Source: Francisella sp. SYW-9 (GTDB lineage: Bacteria; Pseudomonadota; Gammaproteobacteria; Francisellales; Francisellaceae). Taken from it: a DNA stretch of 64,000 nt. Shown here one piece after another: positions 60,944 through 64,000 of this stretch (position 1 is its first letter; the number at the start of each line of letters is the position of its first letter). The notes below the pieces were generated by a model, which was not told the DNA's origin, did not search any database, and was given only the letters and a program-made list of their open reading frames with translations. The DNA is taken from the NCBI RefSeq assembly GCF_008711465.1, contig NZ_VXKQ01000012.1, positions 38,870-102,869 on the forward strand. The letters run 5' to 3'. Both the position numbers and the translations under genes were made by a program.

Positions 60944-61792
60944 TTAGGCGTCTTGAAAAAGTTCTTTAATAATATTAAGTTTATCATTCTCTTTGGTACG
61001 ATACGCGTAATAACTACAGAGACTACCTAGAGATACTCCTTTATCTATACATACTAGATCATCCCTCTCCTGAGGTTTCAATGGAAACGTTGGTAAAAAA
61101 CCATAACCGACACCTTGAATAATAGCATTATAAACACTTAAGCAGCAGTCAAAACTTATAATATTTGACAAGCCAAATTTACTTCGATGCTTACTCTCTA
61201 AAATTAACGCTGACTCTCTAAGTACTGTATCTAAATCACCATAACGACTTAAAAGCTTTTTGGATGCATACATTTCAAAATCAATCTTATGATACATCTT
61301 AACGCAAAACCCTTTATTCTTAAGATCTTGTACTTCATCTTCGCTTATTACAGCCAATATAACATCTATATCATAATTCTCTAACATCTTTATAAGTCTA
61401 AGCTTTTCATATACTTTTAAATCATACTCAAATGAAAATCCATGATCTATACACTTATTAATCCCATCAAAGACACTTTGCTCAAAAATTGGTGCCATTC
61501 CTATTCTAATATTTGACTTTTTGCCTCTTAATAAAGGCAACTCTATCCTATTAATCTCATCAACTTTATCAAGTATTGGCTTTATAAGGTCATAGAAACA
61601 TTTACCTCTTCGATTTAAACGAAGGCTATTATTTTTTCTTTCAAATAGTTCTACACCAACAATATCTTCTAGATTCTGTAATTGTTTAGTTACTGCTGGG
61701 GGTGTTAGAAAAATACTTTCAGCTGCTTTTCTTACACTTTTATTCTCGACAATAGATGAAAAAACTCTAAGCTGATGTAATGTATACGACAT
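60944..61792 (-). CDS. LysR-type transcriptional regulator
   Basis: About 282 residues from the ATG at 61792, which gives the normal LysR N-terminus MSYTLHQLRVFSSIVENKSV. An in-frame upstream ATG at 61894 adds 34 unlikely residues. The winged helix-turn-helix (AAESIFLTPPAVTKQLQNLE) is followed by a periplasmic-binding-protein-like effector domain. It is divergent from the SnoaL-like gene and probably controls it and the MFS gene. The effector is unknown. Confidence 0.88.
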   Translation of the reverse strand: MSYTLHQLRVFSSIVENKSVRKAAESIFLTPPAVTKQLQNLEDIVGVELFERKNNSLRLNRRGKCFYDLIKPILDKVDEINRIELPLLRGKKSNIRIGMAPIFEQSVFDGINKCIDHGFSFEYDLKVYEKLRLIKMLENYDIDVILAVISEDEVQDLKNKGFCVKMYHKIDFEMYASKKLLSRYGDLDTVLRESALILESKHRSKFGLSNIISFDCCLSVYNAIIQGVGYGFLPTFPLKPQERDDLVCIDKGVSLGSLCSYYAYRTKENDKLNIIKELFQDA

Positions 61793-61818
61793 GAAAACTA
61801 CCATACAAGCTATTGCTA

Positions 61819-61833
61819 TTAACATTAAGTTAA
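61819..61833. promoter_or_regulatory. candidate LysR operator
   Basis: TTAAC-ATTAA-GTTAA is a perfect inverted repeat that contains a T-N11-A core, as LysR sites do. It lies in the 125-base divergent gap between the LysR gene and the SnoaL-like gene. Confidence 0.4.
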
Positions 61834-61917
61834 CATGTTGGTAAAAAATATTCAATTTACGTACTTGAAAATATTTTTTATGATTATACTTCAAAAGAAA
61901 TTAAATGGATTCATAAA

Positions 61918-62334
61918 ATGAGTAAAACTAACTTAGAAATAATTAAAAACTTTTTAAACTTCCAAAAAACTGGCCAACCTGAAAAAGCTATAGAGCTAAT
62001 AGATAACAATGCTGCTTGGCATAGTGATAGCATCGAAGGACCATGGAGTGGTAGTCATCACGGTAAAGATGCTATTATCAAACACTTTACTAATATTAAA
62101 GCTTCTGTTTCAGAATTCAAAAAAACTCCCATTGACTTAGTTGCAAGTGAAGAAACTAATTTTGTATATGAATATGCTTATCTAGAGTGTACTTTCCAGC
62201 ATAATAATGAATTCTTTGAAACGCACCTGATCTCAATATATGAAGTGAAAGATCAAAAAATTGTTTCTTATAGAGTTTTAGAAGATTCAAATAATCTATA
62301 TCAAACTTATCATAAACAAGCTTCAGGAAAATAA
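61918..62334 (+). CDS. SnoaL/NTF2-like protein
   Basis: A 138-residue soluble protein with the SnoaL-like NTF2 fold pattern. The N-terminal helix NLEIIKNFLNFQKTGQPEKA is followed by AWHSDSIEGPWSGSHHGKDA and strands such as NFVYEYAYLECTFQHNNEFF. This fold includes small isomerases, hydrolases and binding proteins, so the reaction cannot be assigned. It starts 5 bases upstream of the MFS gene and is probably co-transcribed with it under the divergent LysR regulator. Confidence 0.75.
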   Translation: MSKTNLEIIKNFLNFQKTGQPEKAIELIDNNAAWHSDSIEGPWSGSHHGKDAIIKHFTNIKASVSEFKKTPIDLVASEETNFVYEYAYLECTFQHNNEFFETHLISIYEVKDQKIVSYRVLEDSNNLYQTYHKQASGK

Positions 62335-62338
62335 TTTT

Positions 62339-63526
62339 ATGGGTAAAAATATTAAGGTTCTTATTTATACACTAGCTTTTCTATCAATTCTAACAGCTAA
62401 TGTATATTTACCTGCTATGCCTGTGTTGCAACATGCGTTTGCAACAACAAAGGCCAGTATGGGATTAACCGTTAGTTTCTATATGCTGGGACTTGCTATT
62501 GGTATTCCTGTATATGGAACTCTATCAGACCATATTAAGACCTCAAAAGTTTTAGCATTTGGCCTTGCTCTATACATTATCGCTAACCTTATAGCTATTT
62601 TTTCACCGAACATTTCAACTTTCCTTATAGCCCGTTTAATCCAAGGATTAAGCGCTGCTAGTGCCTTATGCTTATGGCAGGTTCTAGCATTTAGCTATTT
62701 TGAAAAGCAAGCAACTCAAATCATTAATACTGGTTTTATTCTTATCGGTTCAATGCCTGCTTTAGCGCCAATATTTGGTGGAGTGATTTTAACATTCTCA
62801 GCATGGTATGGAATTTTTATCGTCCTAATTATAGTAGCAGCCATACTATTTTTGATAACTGTAAGACTACCCAACCCACCAGAAAGTATTCATAAAAAAG
62901 AGCACCAACTTGAACAACAACATATTATCATAGCTATATTGCATCAATATAAGCATTTGCTTAAAGATTCTAAATTTATGGTTTTAGCTCTAACCAGTGC
63001 TTCTATGTATATCTCTGTATATGTATATCTATCACAAGTTCCTTTTTTATTAACGAAGCTTCATTTTGCTACAAAAGAATTTAGTATGTTCTTTATTCCA
63101 ATATCTGTTGCTTTTATATTAGGTGGAATAATATCTAAGAGATTGTTAAAGGGCGGAGCTAAATTCAAAAAAATGTTTATGCTCCCTGTTAGCTTATTCG
63201 TCATCGCTGCAATTGTAGTTTTAATAGCCAAGTTTATTAACATATCTCTTTCTGGATGGTTATTAGCTATACCTTTCTTTATTTTCACAATAGGTTCTGG
63301 AATCGGTATGCCTAATATAATTAGTCAGGCTTTATCACTACATCCACACAGAAGAGGTACAGCAGCTTCTTTTATGGGCTTACTACAAAACCTTGCAGCA
63401 TTTATATTTAGTAGCCTTGGAGCTTATTTAACTCAATATGGCTACAATGGACTAGTAATATCTTATATAATCTTAGCAGGTTTACCACTATTTTGGTTTA
63501 TAATTTATATTATAAAATATAAATAG
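62339..63526 (+). CDS. Bcr/CflA-type MFS drug transporter
   Basis: A 395-residue, 12-helix inner-membrane transporter. The N-terminus LTANVYLPAMPVLQHAF and the motif-A-like GIPVYGTLSDHIKTSKVLAF are typical of the Bcr/CflA drug-efflux subfamily, as is the RLIQGLSAASALCLWQVLAF segment. Substrates could be drugs or small metabolites. It pairs with the SnoaL-like gene, so it may export a compound handled by that protein. Confidence 0.85.
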   Translation: MGKNIKVLIYTLAFLSILTANVYLPAMPVLQHAFATTKASMGLTVSFYMLGLAIGIPVYGTLSDHIKTSKVLAFGLALYIIANLIAIFSPNISTFLIARLIQGLSAASALCLWQVLAFSYFEKQATQIINTGFILIGSMPALAPIFGGVILTFSAWYGIFIVLIIVAAILFLITVRLPNPPESIHKKEHQLEQQHIIIAILHQYKHLLKDSKFMVLALTSASMYISVYVYLSQVPFLLTKLHFATKEFSMFFIPISVAFILGGIISKRLLKGGAKFKKMFMLPVSLFVIAAIVVLIAKFINISLSGWLLAIPFFIFTIGSGIGMPNIISQALSLHPHRRGTAASFMGLLQNLAAFIFSSLGAYLTQYGYNGLVISYIILAGLPLFWFIIYIIKYK

Positions 63527-63634
63527 AATCCTAAAAATAGGTAAAAGCACCAAGAGATAGAAACAACTTTTCCCATACTTATAAGTTATGGCTATTTAAT
63601 TTAGCAATCACTAATATCCAAACTGCCTATTTTG

Positions 63635-63650
63635 GGCTCTGTCGCAAACT
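63635..63650 (+). repeat. left terminal inverted repeat of an IS6-family element
   Basis: GGCTCTGTCGCAAACT closely resembles the terminal repeats of IS6-family elements, which share a GGxxCTGTxGCAAA core. It lies 59 bases before the transposase start. The right end is outside the window, so the length and target duplication cannot be read. Confidence 0.75.
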
Positions 63651-63693
63651 GCTAGTAGCATAAATTTATCACAGATTTTATATCAAAATATAA

Positions 63694-64000
63694 ATGATAG
63701 ATTTCACAGGTAGGCACTTTACCAAATTATTGATACTTCAAGCAATCAGATGGTATTTATCATATCCGTTAAGTTATAGACAAGTAGAAGAGTTAATGAA
63801 AGAGCGAGGAGTTAAGGTAGACCATAGCACCATCAATCGTTGGGTTATCAAATATGCTAAAGAATTAGAGACAGTTTTTAGTAATAGTTTTAGAAAATAT
63901 GGTAGCTATATAAGCTGGAAGATGGATGAAACTTACCTTAAGCTTAAAGGTAAAGATGTTTATTTATATAGAGCTATAGATAAACACGGAGATACTTTAG
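63694..64000 (+). mobile_element. IS6-family transposase, 3' end cut by window edge
   Basis: The ATG at 63694 opens a frame that stays open to the window end (102 residues). It shows the IS6/IS26 pattern: FTGRHFTKLLILQAIRWYL, SYRQVEELMKERGVKVDHST (helix-turn-helix) and INRWVIKYAKELE. The start of the DDE catalytic domain follows, with the first aspartate in KMDETYLKLKGK. The sequence appears intact as far as it can be read. IS6-family elements move by replicative cointegration. Confidence 0.88.

Noticed and set aside
61793..61894. 34-residue hydrophobic extension of the LysR regulator that looks like a membrane helix
   Set aside because: The extension lies in the divergent promoter gap. LysR proteins start right before the winged helix, so a membrane-bound regulator is unlikely.
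63527..63634. Possible gene remnant between the MFS gene and the IS end
   Set aside because: Stops occur in all frames and nothing resembles a known protein; only the small palindrome CTTATAAG is visible.

Overview
The window is an AT-rich gammaproteobacterial chromosome segment that I place in the genus Francisella. The reasons are the gene content and order (infB-nusA-rimP cluster, a complete nuoA-N operon divergent from fur, and the purL-purF-gadB-PPTase-tolC-pcm block) and an outer-membrane protein of the FslE/FupA (DUF3573) type, which I know only from Francisella. The species is not determined. The siderophore genes next to fur differ from the rhizoferrin-type fslABCDEF operon that I remember at this position in F. 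tularensis, so the window probably comes from another Francisella lineage.

Layout. 1-7.6 kb (minus strand): the initiator tRNA metY with its own promoter and terminator, then rimP-nusA-infB-rbfA-hisS and a truncated MFS transporter gene. 7.7-10.6 kb: hemE, comM and ubiK. 10.6-25.1 kb: a 14-gene complex I operon, nuoA to nuoN, read on the minus strand, with nuoC and nuoD unfused. 25.3-38.6 kb: the accessory iron region. It holds fur with a short overlapping leader ORF, an aspartokinase gene, and a tightly coupled plus-strand operon encoding a diaminobutyrate aminotransferase, a diaminobutyrate decarboxylase, an NIS synthetase, an N-hydroxylase, an NIS synthetase fused to an acetyltransferase, a small unknown protein and a RhtX/FptX-like MFS permease. 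An FslE-like outer-membrane protein with its own Fur box follows. 38.6-45 kb: an orphan gene, gatCAB, and a periplasmic adaptor plus an ABC exporter whose nucleotide-binding domain has decayed. 45-49.7 kb: a histidine-rich peptide, purB, two tandem paralogous secreted proteins, a small membrane protein and an aldose-epimerase-like gene. 49.7-61 kb: a HEPN/Abi_C-like gene, purL, purF, a PACE-type efflux protein, gadB, an Sfp-type phosphopantetheinyl transferase, tolC and a pcm-like gene. 61-63.5 kb: a LysR regulator divergent from a SnoaL-like protein and a Bcr/CflA-type transporter. From 63.6 kb: the left end of an IS6-family element, cut by the window edge.

How it works together. The most notable system is the iron locus. 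One perfect Fur palindrome overlaps divergent promoters for the aspartokinase and the siderophore operon. Aspartokinase makes aspartyl phosphate, which leads through aspartate semialdehyde to 2,4-diaminobutyrate and then 1,3-diaminopropane. Hydroxylation, acetylation and two condensations with citrate would give a schizokinen-like (rhizobactin-1021-type) dihydroxamate. Uptake would combine a FslE-type outer-membrane protein, which is TonB-independent in F. tularensis, with a single-polypeptide inner-membrane permease. The chemistry is inferred from family assignments and gene order; no product has been observed here.
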